64,000 nucleotides of DNA from Isosphaera pallida ATCC 43644 (GTDB lineage: Bacteria > Planctomycetota > Planctomycetia > Isosphaerales > Isosphaeraceae), in contig NC_014962.1 of NCBI RefSeq assembly GCF_000186345.1, positions 4,802,450-4,866,449 of the forward strand, in the 5' to 3' direction. The notes under the pieces were generated by a model. It saw only the letters and a program-made list of their open reading frames with translations, was not told the DNA's origin and ran no database searches. The position numbers were made by a program, and so were the translations under genes. This document shows, one piece after another, positions 19,194-30,465 of this stretch; position 1 is the first letter of the stretch, and each line of letters begins with the position of its first letter.

Positions 19194-20186
19194 ATGAGGG
19201 ATCGGAATCCTAAGCGGAACACGGCGCGAGCGACCAGATGGGGCGTCGTGCCGCTTCTGGCATGGGCCGCGTTGGTCTGGTGCAACGGCGATCCCGCCCG
19301 CGCTGAACCGATCAACTTTTTCCCGACCGGCAACGCCGAACGGGACATGAGCCGGGAGCGCTTTCCAGATGTCGTGATTTTGATCGATAATCCCCGCTTT
19401 CCCAATCGTCCCACCAACGACGTGGCCCAGGCTCCCTTCATGACCGAAGAGAACTGGCTGACGGGATGGAATATCAAGGATTTGCGGTTTCTATACGACG
19501 TGGCGACCGACCGGATGGGAGTGGCGGTCAACTTCTTCAAAAACCCCGACGGCACCGCGATCAACATCGCGGGTGACGCCGACGGCGACGGCGACCCCAA
19601 CCGCTCCGACCCCCGCACTCTGTTGGCGGGCGGCATCGATCAGCCGAATTTTGGCGGGACCGAGAGCATCACCGTGGCGCTCGACCTGAATCAGGATGGC
19701 ATTCCCGACGTGGTGGCCGGCATTCCCGCGGAAAAGAACGGCGACGGCCTCAGTGCCTTCACCGTGGCTCGCTTCCGTCCAGCTACCGTGGGCGAGATCC
19801 AAGCCGGCATCGAACGCAGCTATGGCGAGCCCCTGTCGGCCAATATCGGCGAATTGACCTACGTTGGCACCCGCGACGCGCCCGACTTCCAATTCACAAT
19901 CGAAGCCTTTTCCACGTTGCCCGGCTATACGGTTCAAACTGACCCCGACGGCGTGCCGTTCCTCCAATTCGGGGTGCGTGCCTACGCAGGTAGTCTAGAG
20001 GACGTGGTCGCGGGCGAAGACCTGTTCTTCTTGAGAACCTCGCCCCAAATCATCCCCGAACCCACTTCGCTGTTGGTTCTGACGGTCCTGGGCAGCCTGA
20101 CTGCAGCCTGGAGCTTGACGCGCGGGAGGCGGCGCGGCGCATTCGCTCGACCCCTACTATCGGATCGGATGGTGGACGTCAACTGA
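19194..20186 (+). CDS. Exported PEP-CTERM sorting domain protein
   Basis: A 330-residue secreted protein. N-terminal signal peptide (residues about 15-38, ending near PARAEP). The middle has Asp/Gly/Asn-rich stretches (GDADGDGDPNRSD and DLNQDGIPDVVAG) like calcium-binding dockerin or EF-hand-type loops. The C-terminus is the classic sorting signal: IPEPTSLLVLTVLG, a hydrophobic helix, then RGRRRG. PEP-CTERM proteins are processed by exosortase and displayed on or released from the surface, usually with exopolysaccharide. Function of the body is unknown. ATG 19194 is supported by GGGGAG about ten bases upstream and the signal peptide. Confidence 0.88.
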   Translation: MRDRNPKRNTARATRWGVVPLLAWAALVWCNGDPARAEPINFFPTGNAERDMSRERFPDVVILIDNPRFPNRPTNDVAQAPFMTEENWLTGWNIKDLRFLYDVATDRMGVAVNFFKNPDGTAINIAGDADGDGDPNRSDPRTLLAGGIDQPNFGGTESITVALDLNQDGIPDVVAGIPAEKNGDGLSAFTVARFRPATVGEIQAGIERSYGEPLSANIGELTYVGTRDAPDFQFTIEAFSTLPGYTVQTDPDGVPFLQFGVRAYAGSLEDVVAGEDLFFLRTSPQIIPEPTSLLVLTVLGSLTAAWSLTRGRRRGAFARPLLSDRMVDVN

Positions 20187-20332
20187 GACGGAGGGTCATC
20201 ACGTCCCCTCTTCGACGAATGACGCAGGGTGGACGACGAGTCGAATCCCTTTCGCCCCGTCCGTCCACCCTGTCCATGTCTCGGCTTGCCGTAACGGGAG
20301 ATGAGATGACCCCGTTGCGACCGTTTGCCGGG

Positions 20333-23311
20333 TCAATGCGCTGGGCCGAAGAAGACCAGGTTGAAGAAGAGGCGCTGGGTGGCCGGACAGCAGGCACGGA
20401 AGTTAGGATCGTGGGTAAAACCCAACACATGACCTTTTCCTAACGCTCGCGCACTGAGGTAGGGCGTTTCTGCCATCAGGGCGACCGATTCGGGCCAGGC
20501 GAAGCCGCCGGCGATCAGTTCGTCGGCAGTCTTGAACCGCACCGGGGCCTCGCCCAACTCCTTGGGCGGCGTCGTGAGAATCAACCGCCCCTGATAGAGA
20601 ATCTCCAGTTCGGGGTCCAGTCCGAAGGTGGACCAGTGTTCGGGATCGACCGTGGCCCTCAAAAAGGTGCCCGGCACCTCGTCAGGGGGTTGGGCCGGGG
20701 CCTTGATCGCGTCGGGGTCGTCTGCCGGCCGAATCGTTTTCGCCTTGGCCGGTTTCTCCCGTTCTGTCCGCGTCTTGGTTTTCTGCTCCTCCTTTTGGTT
20801 TTGGTCCTTGTCCAAATCCGAATCCGATTCGCTCTCGTCGTGGGGTTTATCTGCTGCCTGGTGATCGTCCTGCTTGGTGTCGGTTTCGTCGTCTGGAAGT
20901 TCAGCCAGGGGAGGTTTGCGGACGACGCGACTGGCCAACAGATCGACGCCCTTGCCCGCGCCCCAGGCGGCGGCTCCTTGGACAAGGATCAGAGTGCCAC
21001 CCCGCGCGACCCACTCCTTGAGCTGGGCGACCCCGGAATCCCCTAGGTCGCGGGAGTAGCCTGCAGCGTCGCCGAGAATCACCACGTCGTAGCGGTCCAG
21101 ATCAAGACGGGTCAAATCGGCGGCCGAGACCCGCGTGGTGGGCCAGCCCCAAACCTCGTCGAACAAAAACCAGGTGTGGCCCACGAACGGACTGACTGGA
21201 CGATCCACCGCCATTGCCACCTTCGGCGGCTTGATCCACTTGACCTCCGGCCCACCCAGATGCGCGCCCTTCTCGACGTAGCCGGTGTCGGTGGCCACGA
21301 TCTCGACGCCCGTGGCTTCGTGAACCGCCAGCACAGTACGATAAAGCGCGTCGGGGTCGTTCTCGGCCACCTTCAGCGCGATTGTGCCGCGCTCGAATTC
21401 GCGCCCGTTGAGGGTGAAGGGTTGATCGACCACATGGGCGCGAATCCCTTCGCGCAACAGCAGAGGCAACGCCTGGGTCACGGCGTCGTCCCGAGGCGGA
21501 ATGAGGTAGGCCACCTTGGCCCGGGGCGGAGCCGGCATGGCCCGGAACGCTTGGGGTTCAATGGTGGCTGGATCAAGCGGCTTGAGCGACCAATCGGCGA
21601 TCTGAGTCTGGGAGACCGGCCGACAGGTCAAACCAGCGGTCATCGCCGGGTTCCAAGCGGTCAAGTCATAAAACCGGGGCGACAATCCCCGTTTGCGCCG
21701 TTCGGTCTCGCGTTGAACAAACTCGGGGTCCATTGGCACGTCGCGGTCCAGCAGCGCCCGCACAAGGCGTCCAGCCGGTTGGGCGACCGGCACGACTAGA
21801 CTGCCCGCGGGCCACTCGAACGCGTCTTCCCCTCCCTCAGCTTCGATCCGAACCGGCTGACTGAGAGTCTGGAGTTCGATGCCGTTGCGGGCGAGCATGG
21901 CGGCGAATCGGGCCAGACGAATCGGCCGCTTGGCATCGGCCACCACGAAGGCCGCCACCGGCCCCTTGCCCAGTTCAATCGCCTCGGAGCGGGCCTTGTG
22001 GAAGTCGGTCAGCAGCCGGACCTTGTCGGAGGCGACGGCCTCGATGGTCGCAAGAACCGACACATAATGATGCGAGACGGCTTCGGGAAAGGTCAAGCGG
22101 GTTTGGTCAAAGCGGTCGTAGATCAGGCCGCGAACTCCAGCCTGTTCCCAGAGGATGCCCAGGCCACCCTGCAGGGTGGGCCAGCTTGAGCCATAGCCAG
22201 GGAAGAAGTCGTCAAAGATCTCGCGGGTCGTGTAGGAGAAGCCGAAGCGGTCGAACCAATCGGCCTGAACCCGACCGATCCGGTCCCACCAACCCCGCTG
22301 GACGGCGGTGACCTGGGGATTGATCGGGTCCATCGGTGGGTTGAAGAAATAGGTGCTTTCGCCCCCCATTTCATGAACATCCACAAAGAGATGAGGTTGC
22401 CACTCCAGATAGGCGGCGACCTTGGCCCGGCTTTCGGGCTGGGTTTGGTTGAACCAGTCGCGGTTCATGTCGAAGCCGTAATGGTTGAGACGCCCGGGGA
22501 CGCCCCGGCGTCCCCGTTCCCAGGCCAGCGGTTCGCCTTGGGGGAACCGTCCGCGGTGCTCGCGGTAGGCCGCCAGGAACCGCATTCGCCCGTCGGGGTT
22601 TTGCAACGGGTCGAGGATCACCACCACCTTCTCCAGCCATTGACGGGTGGTGGCGCTTTGATCGGCCAGCAGGTGGTAGGCCGCCAGCGCCGCGGCGTCG
22701 GTGGGCGAGGTCTCGTCGCCATGAACCGAAAACGCTAACCAGACAATTGCCGGGTTGCGCTGGGCGATCTCCTGCGCTTGCTCGGCAGTGACGCGGCGCG
22801 GCTCGGCCAGGTCGAGGTTCTCGCGGCGGATCGCGTCGAGCCGTTCCAAATTGGCCTTCGAGCTGATGACCATATAGTTGAGCGAGCGTTTTTCGATCGA
22901 CTCGCCATATTGGACCCAGCGGGAGCGATCGGGAGCGGCTTGATGAAGCGCCTCGAAGTAGCGGACCAGATCGGCGTGGTCCAGCATGTCCTGGGCGTGG
23001 TCGTGGCCGACGACTGCTTTGAGGGTGGGAATAGCCGGATCGGCCTCGATCTCGGCCAACGGCAGCGCGGGGATAGGACGACTTCGGGGTGGCTCGTCGC
23101 GTGGACCCGCCCAGGCGAATCCTGTCGCGGTCGCGCCGGCGAGTCCCAGGCCGATCATGGTGGTCAGGAACGCCGTCATGATTGCCGCAATCGGGCGGTT
23201 GGTGGATTCGAGACAAGGGGCCAACCACGCGAATGCGTGGGAGCGGCGCCGGCGATTCGCAAGAGCGTCCGCTTTCCAAAGGGGGATGTCGAACGGTCGT
23301 GGGTCGATCAT
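20333..23311 (-). CDS. Exported M14-family zinc carboxypeptidase-like protein
   Basis: A 992-residue protein. N-terminal hydrophobic export segment (clear from the internal Met at 23179: MTAFLTTMIGLGLAG). The M14 carboxypeptidase domain follows: HGDE in SVHGDETS (about residues 195-198) supplies two zinc ligands, GFDMNRDW matches the conserved Asn-Arg substrate-binding pair, and DVHEMGG (about residue 310) carries the third zinc ligand. The C-terminal half contains a glutamine-amidotransferase-like alpha/beta region (VILGDAAGYSRDL) and a strongly acidic, Lys/Asp/Glu-rich low-complexity stretch (about residues 790-860). Probably a periplasmic or surface peptidase. Start uncertain between ATG 23311 and ATG 23179; neither has a good ribosome-binding site. 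Confidence 0.87.
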   Translation of the reverse strand: MIDPRPFDIPLWKADALANRRRRSHAFAWLAPCLESTNRPIAAIMTAFLTTMIGLGLAGATATGFAWAGPRDEPPRSRPIPALPLAEIEADPAIPTLKAVVGHDHAQDMLDHADLVRYFEALHQAAPDRSRWVQYGESIEKRSLNYMVISSKANLERLDAIRRENLDLAEPRRVTAEQAQEIAQRNPAIVWLAFSVHGDETSPTDAAALAAYHLLADQSATTRQWLEKVVVILDPLQNPDGRMRFLAAYREHRGRFPQGEPLAWERGRRGVPGRLNHYGFDMNRDWFNQTQPESRAKVAAYLEWQPHLFVDVHEMGGESTYFFNPPMDPINPQVTAVQRGWWDRIGRVQADWFDRFGFSYTTREIFDDFFPGYGSSWPTLQGGLGILWEQAGVRGLIYDRFDQTRLTFPEAVSHHYVSVLATIEAVASDKVRLLTDFHKARSEAIELGKGPVAAFVVADAKRPIRLARFAAMLARNGIELQTLSQPVRIEAEGGEDAFEWPAGSLVVPVAQPAGRLVRALLDRDVPMDPEFVQRETERRKRGLSPRFYDLTAWNPAMTAGLTCRPVSQTQIADWSLKPLDPATIEPQAFRAMPAPPRAKVAYLIPPRDDAVTQALPLLLREGIRAHVVDQPFTLNGREFERGTIALKVAENDPDALYRTVLAVHEATGVEIVATDTGYVEKGAHLGGPEVKWIKPPKVAMAVDRPVSPFVGHTWFLFDEVWGWPTTRVSAADLTRLDLDRYDVVILGDAAGYSRDLGDSGVAQLKEWVARGGTLILVQGAAAWGAGKGVDLLASRVVRKPPLAELPDDETDTKQDDHQAADKPHDESESDSDLDKDQNQKEEQKTKTRTEREKPAKAKTIRPADDPDAIKAPAQPPDEVPGTFLRATVDPEHWSTFGLDPELEILYQGRLILTTPPKELGEAPVRFKTADELIAGGFAWPESVALMAETPYLSARALGKGHVLGFTHDPNFRACCPATQRLFFNLVFFGPAH

Positions 23312-23982
23312 GGAAGGAGGAGTCTTTCCGAAGACATGAGCGGATCACAGGAGGAACGGGACGAAGATGGTCCGCCGGGATGGAAGCGACACGCTGGGGG
23401 TCGAACCCGATTTTGCTGGGGTGTCGAAATCCAGCTGAGTCGAGCCGAGCCGGAACCGGGCGGTCATCCTGCCCTCCGCGTCGATTTCACGCAAGGGCCG
23501 ACTCCGGAGCCGGAGCGATCGAAGGGGGAGCGAGGCCGATTGGTGTTGACGAATCTGGATTGATCGTGCGTCCACTCCACCCATGACCAATCCGCCGGAT
23601 GTCGTGTCGCGGCAAGGCGGAGCCATCGTCCCGGTCTTCAATTTTCAAAGGGGTCCGACGGGTCAAGGTGGGGAGCGGTCGTTGGCGAAGCCAGGTTCGT
23701 TGGCTAGAATAAGGCGGAAAGAGGATCGGGTCGCGGCGTCCGCACGAGTGGGATTGGTTCCTTGCCTGGATGTTCGACCGGGTCTTCTCCCACGGATCGT
23801 CTCACGCCGTTGGCAGGCCGTCCCCGCGAGGCCGCCACGGGTTGATGTCCCTTGGAGCGTCCGTCCCCCTGGCCTGAGTCGAGCCGGACCCGCCGGTCTT
23901 GGGCCGCTAGGCCCGCTTTCCGACCTCCCTTCTCCTCGATCACGACACTGATCGACTCGATCACGCGGGAACCCCACGAACG
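23312..23982. other. Long divergent intergenic region (671 bases)
   Basis: Between the peptidase (minus) and tatC (plus). Open frames on both strands are Arg/Pro/Ser-rich without coding character, so I call no protein gene. A promoter-like pair is at 23682-23710. The long distance from it to tatC (about 270 bases) leaves room for a leader or a small RNA, but I see no specific RNA structure. Confidence 0.4.
23682..23710 (+). promoter_or_regulatory. Sigma-70-like promoter upstream of tatC
   Basis: TTGGCG (23682-23687), a 17-base spacer, TAGAAT (23705-23710). The same -10 hexamer and spacing occur before the small basic protein gene at 57093-57121. It would give tatC a long 5' leader. Confidence 0.4.
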
Positions 23983-25017
23983 ATGGTCACCCAAGAGGAT
24001 TTGTTCGCCGAAGAGGAACAGATGGTCGCCATGAGTTTCGGCGACCACCTTGAAGAGTTGCGCGTTCGCCTGCTGCTGGCGATAATCGGCCTGTTCGTAG
24101 GGATGATCATCACCCTGCTACCGCCGCTCAATCTCGGCATGGCGATCATGCGCGCCATGCAGGAACCGGCTCAAAGCGCGTTGCAACGCCACTTCGCCCG
24201 CAGCGCCGCCGAACGCGCTCAAAACGCCGACGAAATGGCGGCGCGTCTGGAACCAATGACGGCGATCATCCCGGCCGATCAACTCATCTCCCAACTGCGT
24301 CTGATCGCTCCCTCGCTGAATTTGCCAGACCCCTCCACGTTGCAAGGGCGTTCCCTGGAAGTGGCGCTGGCCTATCCCGAGTCGGCCTTTATCAAAGCGG
24401 TTGCCCGCACGGTCGAACCCCGCAACGCGCTGATCTCGCTGTCGCCGCTGGAGACCGTCACCATCTTTTTAATGGTTTGCCTGGTGGCCGGCCTGGTGCT
24501 GGCTAGCCCCTGGGTCTTCCACCAAATTTGGGCGTTTGTCGCGGCTGGGTTGTATCGCCACGAAAAAGCCTATGTGAAAAAATTCCTCCCCTTCTCGCTG
24601 GGGCTGTTTCTCGCGGGGGTCTTTCTGTGCTTCTTCGTCGTGCTGCCGTTGACCCTGCGGGTGCTGCTCGAATTCAACGTTTGGTTAGGTGTGGAACCCA
24701 GTTTGCGTTTGAGCGACTGGATGGGGTTCGCCACTTTGCTGCCCCTGGTCTTCGGGATTTGCTTCCAAACTCCCCTCGTGATGCTCTTCTTAGCACGGAT
24801 TGGAGTCTTTACGGCTGAGCAGTATCGTTCCAAACGCAAGTTCGCCATCCTAATCATGGTGGTCGTGGCGGCGCTGCTGACCCCGGATCCGACCGTGACC
24901 AGCCAACTGCTTTTGGCGGCCCCGATGATCTGCTTGTACGAGGTCGGCATCATGCTGGTCGAGCGGGGTCAGAACCCCGGCCGGCTGGCCTCGGGTGGTT
25001 CGTCGATTGGAGGCTGA
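23983..25017 (+). CDS. tatC: Sec-independent protein translocase TatC
   Basis: A 344-residue inner-membrane protein of the twin-arginine export system, where it recognises the RR signal peptide. The N-terminus has the signature FGDHLEELRVRLL. Later helices (SPWVFHQIWAFVAAGLY, the FVVLPLTLRVLL region, LPLVFGICFQTPLVM and the last LLTPDPTVTSQLLLA) are typical. The periplasmic loop between helices 1 and 2 is about 100 residues (roughly 50-150), about four times the usual size, which accounts for the extra length over a typical 250-residue TatC. No tatA or tatB gene is adjacent. The CobA-HemD fusion gene starts 12 bases after its stop, so they are probably co-transcribed. Confidence 0.95.
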   Translation: MVTQEDLFAEEEQMVAMSFGDHLEELRVRLLLAIIGLFVGMIITLLPPLNLGMAIMRAMQEPAQSALQRHFARSAAERAQNADEMAARLEPMTAIIPADQLISQLRLIAPSLNLPDPSTLQGRSLEVALAYPESAFIKAVARTVEPRNALISLSPLETVTIFLMVCLVAGLVLASPWVFHQIWAFVAAGLYRHEKAYVKKFLPFSLGLFLAGVFLCFFVVLPLTLRVLLEFNVWLGVEPSLRLSDWMGFATLLPLVFGICFQTPLVMLFLARIGVFTAEQYRSKRKFAILIMVVVAALLTPDPTVTSQLLLAAPMICLYEVGIMLVERGQNPGRLASGGSSIGG

Positions 25018-25029
25018 GAGTTTCCCCGC

Positions 25030-26622
25030 ATGTCCGGTTCCCCTTGCAAGAAGGCGGACGCCCCGGTTGACTCGGCCCGCCCGCCGGTCTTGGTTCACCT
25101 GGTCGGGGCTGGGCCGGGTGATCCCGGTTTGTTGACCCTCAAAGGAGCCGAGGCGCTTCGCAACGCCGAGGTGGTGCTGTACGATCACCTGGCCCATCCC
25201 CGTTTGCTTGATCTGGCCCCCCCCTCCGCGATTCGGATCAACGCAGGTAAACGGGTGGGTCACTACGCGATGCAACAGGAGGCGATCGAGGCAGCCTTGA
25301 TCGAACACGCCCGGGCCGGTCGGCGGGTGGTTCGTCTCAAAGGGGGGGATCCTTATGTGTTTGGACGTGGAGCCGAAGAGGCACAGGCGCTCTTCGCCGC
25401 GGGGATTCCGTTTGCAGTGGTGCCGGGAGTGACCGCGGGATTGGGGGCGACCTCCTACGCCGGTTTGACGGCGACCCATCGCCAATTTGCCTCGGCGGTG
25501 GCGTTCGTCACCGGTCACGAACCGCCCTGGGCCTCGCCGCTGGATTGGCCGATTCTGGCCCGCTTCCCTGGCACCCTGGTCATCTACATGGGGTCCAGCC
25601 ACCTGGAAGCGATCCGCGACGTGCTGATCGCCCACGGCAAGCCGCCTGAAACCCCCGCCGCTGCCGTGCAGGCCGGCGCGCTGCCCCGGCAACGGGTGGT
25701 TCAGGGACGATTGGCCGACTTGCCCGAACTCTTTCGCGCCGCTGGTTTGGGCGCGCCGTGCCTGTTCGTGGTCGGCGACGTCGTGGGGTTGCGCGAGGCT
25801 CTGGCCTGGTACGAACGTCTGCCCCTGTTTGGGCGTCGCGTCGTGGTGACCCGTCCCCGCGCCGATCTCGCCGAGGCGTCGGCCTCGCTGGAGAGTCTGG
25901 GGGCCGAGGCGATCGCCGCGCCGATGGTCGAACTCGGCCCGGTCGAGCCTGGACCCGACCGCGACCGCCTCGATGACGCCCTAAGGCGCCTGGCCGGGGG
26001 TGGCTTCGATTGGCTGGTTCTTACCTCGGCTAACGGTGTGCGGTTCCTCGTCGAACGGCTCGACCAGTTGGGTCTGGACCTGCGGGCACTGGGGAGGGTT
26101 CGTCTGGCCGCGATCGGTCAGGCCACCGCCCGGACCCTCGGTGAATATTACCTTCGCCCCGACATCGCTCCTGAGTCGGCACGTTCTGAAGAGTTCGCCC
26201 AGGCGCTGCGGCCCCAAGTCGCCGGCTGCGCGGTGCTGCTGACCCGTGCCGACCGTGGGCGCTCGCTCCTGCCTGATCAGTTGGCCGAGGTCGCCCGCGT
26301 AGTCGAGAACGTGTGGGTCTATCGTCACCGCGATGCCGAGGCGTTGCCGCCCGGTCTGGCCGCGCGTTTGGAAACCGCCGAGGTGGATTGGGTGACGCTG
26401 ACCAGTCCGGCCACCGCCCGCCGTTTTTTCGAGTTGGTTCCTCCGACGGCCCGCGTCCACCTGGGCCGGACGATCCGTCTGGCGGCGATCAGCCCTCTGA
26501 CCGCTCAGGCGTGCCGCGACCTGGGCTGCGAGGTCGCCGCCGTTGCGGAGCCGTTTACTTGGGACGGTCTGATTCAGGCGATCATCGCCGCCGAGCGGAA
26601 GGCAACCGCGCCGTCCGACTAG
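25030..26622 (+). CDS. Uroporphyrinogen-III C-methyltransferase / uroporphyrinogen-III synthase fusion
   Basis: A 530-residue two-domain enzyme. Residues about 15-260 are a CobA/SUMT methyltransferase (VGAGPGDPGLLTLKG, then RLKGGDPYVFGRGAEE and VVPGVTAG), which adds two methyl groups to uroporphyrinogen III to make precorrin-2. Residues about 270-525 are HemD (starting FGRRVVVTRPRAD), which closes hydroxymethylbilane to uroporphyrinogen III. Having both steps in one chain places it at the branch of heme, siroheme and cobalamin synthesis. The purine-rich GGAGGCTGAGAG at the tatC end can serve as ribosome-binding site. The downstream gene is convergent, 10 bases away. Confidence 0.94.
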   Translation: MSGSPCKKADAPVDSARPPVLVHLVGAGPGDPGLLTLKGAEALRNAEVVLYDHLAHPRLLDLAPPSAIRINAGKRVGHYAMQQEAIEAALIEHARAGRRVVRLKGGDPYVFGRGAEEAQALFAAGIPFAVVPGVTAGLGATSYAGLTATHRQFASAVAFVTGHEPPWASPLDWPILARFPGTLVIYMGSSHLEAIRDVLIAHGKPPETPAAAVQAGALPRQRVVQGRLADLPELFRAAGLGAPCLFVVGDVVGLREALAWYERLPLFGRRVVVTRPRADLAEASASLESLGAEAIAAPMVELGPVEPGPDRDRLDDALRRLAGGGFDWLVLTSANGVRFLVERLDQLGLDLRALGRVRLAAIGQATARTLGEYYLRPDIAPESARSEEFAQALRPQVAGCAVLLTRADRGRSLLPDQLAEVARVVENVWVYRHRDAEALPPGLAARLETAEVDWVTLTSPATARRFFELVPPTARVHLGRTIRLAAISPLTAQACRDLGCEVAAVAEPFTWDGLIQAIIAAERKATAPSD

Positions 26623-26632
26623 CTCTCCCCTG

Positions 26633-27607
26633 TCATCGGGCCGCTTTGAGCAACGCCCCCCTCTGGGCCAGCTTTTGTTCGATCCGCAACCGCGCCAAGT
26701 GGTAGGTTTGACGGCACACCGCTTCATATTCGCCCGACCGTTGAACCCAAAGCAACGCCGTGAGATCGGTGGCCGGAGTCTGCCGCTGGGCCGGCGGCGG
26801 GTCGGTGGGCCACTTGGCCACCTCGGAGTCGGAGGACGGGAGGTCGAGACTTCGCTCCAGATGGCTGGGATCAACCAATCTGCGCCAGTCGCCGTAGACC
26901 GGGTTGGGCAGCACGAACCAGTCGTCGCCGAACCGCGTGGCGTGATCCCGGACCAGATCCTTGCGCCGCGTTTGTGCCCGCTCCTTTTGCTCTGCGGTGG
27001 CGGTTTTGAGGTCCAGACCGTGTTCGAAGCCGCCGGGAAAGTCGGTGAGCGAGTCGCCCAGCCAGGCGATCACGTCGTAACGTGCTTCGACGGCTTGGCG
27101 TCGGGCGAGCTTGTCGCCGGGTTCGACCTGTAAAAGCAGGTCCTCGGGACGATGGACCGCCACGCCCAGCCGTTTCAGGGTCGCCTCGGTGGCAGCGCGC
27201 TCATCGTCAGGACGGTTCGAGATATAAACGATGGCCACTCCCTTTTCGGCCAGCGTCAGGATGAACCCCCGAGCGCCGGGAACCAAGTCGATCTCCTCGA
27301 CATGCTTACGGACCCAGCCGGCCCAGCGTTGATCGTTGAAGGTGGCGTCGGCCAGGATCAGGCCGGCTTGAAACCGTGAGTTGTCGAGCACGGTTTCGTC
27401 CAAGTCGAGAACCACCGCCACCGGTTTGCCGTTAGGAACCTTCTGGGAAGACGCGACCGCCGCGACGAGGGAGCGGGGTTGAAGGGCGCGATCGCCGCCG
27501 GACCCCCACCACAGACCTGCGAAAAACACGCCCGAGAGCGCCACGACGCGGAACGCCAATAAGGCGAAGGAACGACCGGCGAACCATCGAACCGGGAGAC
27601 GAATCAT
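26633..27607 (-). CDS. Exported HAD-family acid phosphatase (class B/lipoprotein e(P4)-like)
   Basis: A 324-residue protein with an N-terminal hydrophobic segment (residues about 12-34, signal peptide or anchor). The HAD signature VVLDLDETVLDNS gives the nucleophile and acid Asp; ISNR supplies motif II, and WLGDSLTDF motif III. This matches the subclass IIIB acid phosphatases such as lipoprotein e(P4), which remove phosphate from nucleotides or other monoesters in the periplasm. ATG 27607 is chosen because the hydrophobic segment follows at once; a longer frame upstream is not coding-like. Last gene of the minus-strand cluster, 88 bases after the ABC permease; it may share its transcript. Confidence 0.85.
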   Translation of the reverse strand: MIRLPVRWFAGRSFALLAFRVVALSGVFFAGLWWGSGGDRALQPRSLVAAVASSQKVPNGKPVAVVLDLDETVLDNSRFQAGLILADATFNDQRWAGWVRKHVEEIDLVPGARGFILTLAEKGVAIVYISNRPDDERAATEATLKRLGVAVHRPEDLLLQVEPGDKLARRQAVEARYDVIAWLGDSLTDFPGGFEHGLDLKTATAEQKERAQTRRKDLVRDHATRFGDDWFVLPNPVYGDWRRLVDPSHLERSLDLPSSDSEVAKWPTDPPPAQRQTPATDLTALLWVQRSGEYEAVCRQTYHLARLRIEQKLAQRGALLKAAR

Positions 27608-27695
27608 GGAGGACACTCGTTTGATTTGAGGAATCGGAGGAAATCGAATTGGTGGAGAGGGAGTCAGACGAGTTCCACGGGGGGCGGACCATCGC

Positions 27696-28703
27696 TCATG
27701 GGTGACCATCGCGGGCGGCGCGGAGGCGTTCCTGGCGTCGTCGGTTCCATGCGGCCAGTTTGAGCAAGGCCGTGTCGGCCAGAACCCCGGCGAGGATGAC
27801 CAGGCCAATCACGGCGAACTCCAGTTGGCTGGGGAAGCCCATGAGGTTGATTGAATTGAAGAGCAGGCGAATGATCGCCACCCCGGCGACCACCCCCAGG
27901 ACCGATCCCTCGCCGCCTCGCAGGCTACATCCCCCGATGACCGCCGCGGCGATTGCGTAAAGCTCGTAAAAGTTGCCGAAGCCGGCCGGTTGCACCGAGT
28001 TGAGGTCCAGCGCGAAGAGCATCCCACCCAGACCCGCCGCGGTCGAGCAAATCACATAGGAAAAGATCACGACGCGCGGGGTGATGACGCCGCTATAGCG
28101 GGCCGCCTGTTCGTTGCGTCCCACGGCTTTGAGGTGGCGTCCGGCGACAGTCAGGTTGAGCAGAAAGGCCGCGGCCAGCGCCAGCGCCACCATGAGCAGG
28201 AAGGTGGTGGGGATATAGTAAACGGTCCCGCCGATCGGCAGATTCACCGAGCTTTTCACCAGGTCGCGCAGGCCGGTGAAGCCCTGGCCAAACCCCATTT
28301 CCTTATCGTCGGTGAACCAACGGGCCAGGCCCCGGTAACACAGCAGGCCGCAGAGGGTCACCACAAATGGCTGCAACTTCACAAACGTGATCAAAACGCC
28401 ATGCAACAGGCCAATCGCCGCACACGCCGCCAGCACCAAGGGAATTCCCACCCAGGGGGAGAGTCCCTGTTTGACCAAGAGCCAGGGCAGCAGGCAGGCC
28501 GACAGCCCGACCACCGAACCGATCGACAGGTCGATGCCGCCGCCGATGATCACAAATGCGGCCCCCAGGCTGATCACCCCGAACAACCCGATCCAGTTGA
28601 GCAGGTTCTTCACGTTGTAAGGCGTTAGGAAACTCTCGGTGTTCCAGGCGGTGGCCACCGTCACCAGCACCAGAGCCAGCAGAATGCCGAGGATTTTGGT
28701 CAT
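27696..28703 (-). CDS. Sugar ABC transporter permease (RbsC/XylH-like)
   Basis: A 335-residue inner-membrane permease with about 9-10 helices. The segment GAAFVIIGGGIDLSIGSVVGLSA is the hallmark of the ribose/galactose/xylose-type (CUT2) permeases; GVVAGVAIIRLLFNSINLMG near the end also fits. It forms the channel for the ATPase encoded just upstream. ATG 28703 begins the hydrophobic first helix (MTKILGILLALVLV); the longer frame upstream is non-coding. Gap to the ATPase gene is 97 bases. Confidence 0.92.
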   Translation of the reverse strand: MTKILGILLALVLVTVATAWNTESFLTPYNVKNLLNWIGLFGVISLGAAFVIIGGGIDLSIGSVVGLSACLLPWLLVKQGLSPWVGIPLVLAACAAIGLLHGVLITFVKLQPFVVTLCGLLCYRGLARWFTDDKEMGFGQGFTGLRDLVKSSVNLPIGGTVYYIPTTFLLMVALALAAAFLLNLTVAGRHLKAVGRNEQAARYSGVITPRVVIFSYVICSTAAGLGGMLFALDLNSVQPAGFGNFYELYAIAAAVIGGCSLRGGEGSVLGVVAGVAIIRLLFNSINLMGFPSQLEFAVIGLVILAGVLADTALLKLAAWNRRRQERLRAARDGHP

Positions 28704-28800
28704 GGGTTCGAGAAAGGTTGGTTGGGAGGGAGGAGGGTGAGACCAGTTGAACCTAGGCTCGGATGAGCTGATTCTCTTTCTTTTTCTTAAGGCAAGCCAA

Positions 28801-30461
<1,661 letters not shown>

Positions 30462-30465
<4 letters not shown>

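Noticed and set aside
22371-23348. Minus-strand frame of 325 codons overlapping the M14 peptidase in another frame
   Set aside because: Arg/Pro/Ser-rich; the M14 frame has zinc-ligand motifs in the same bases.
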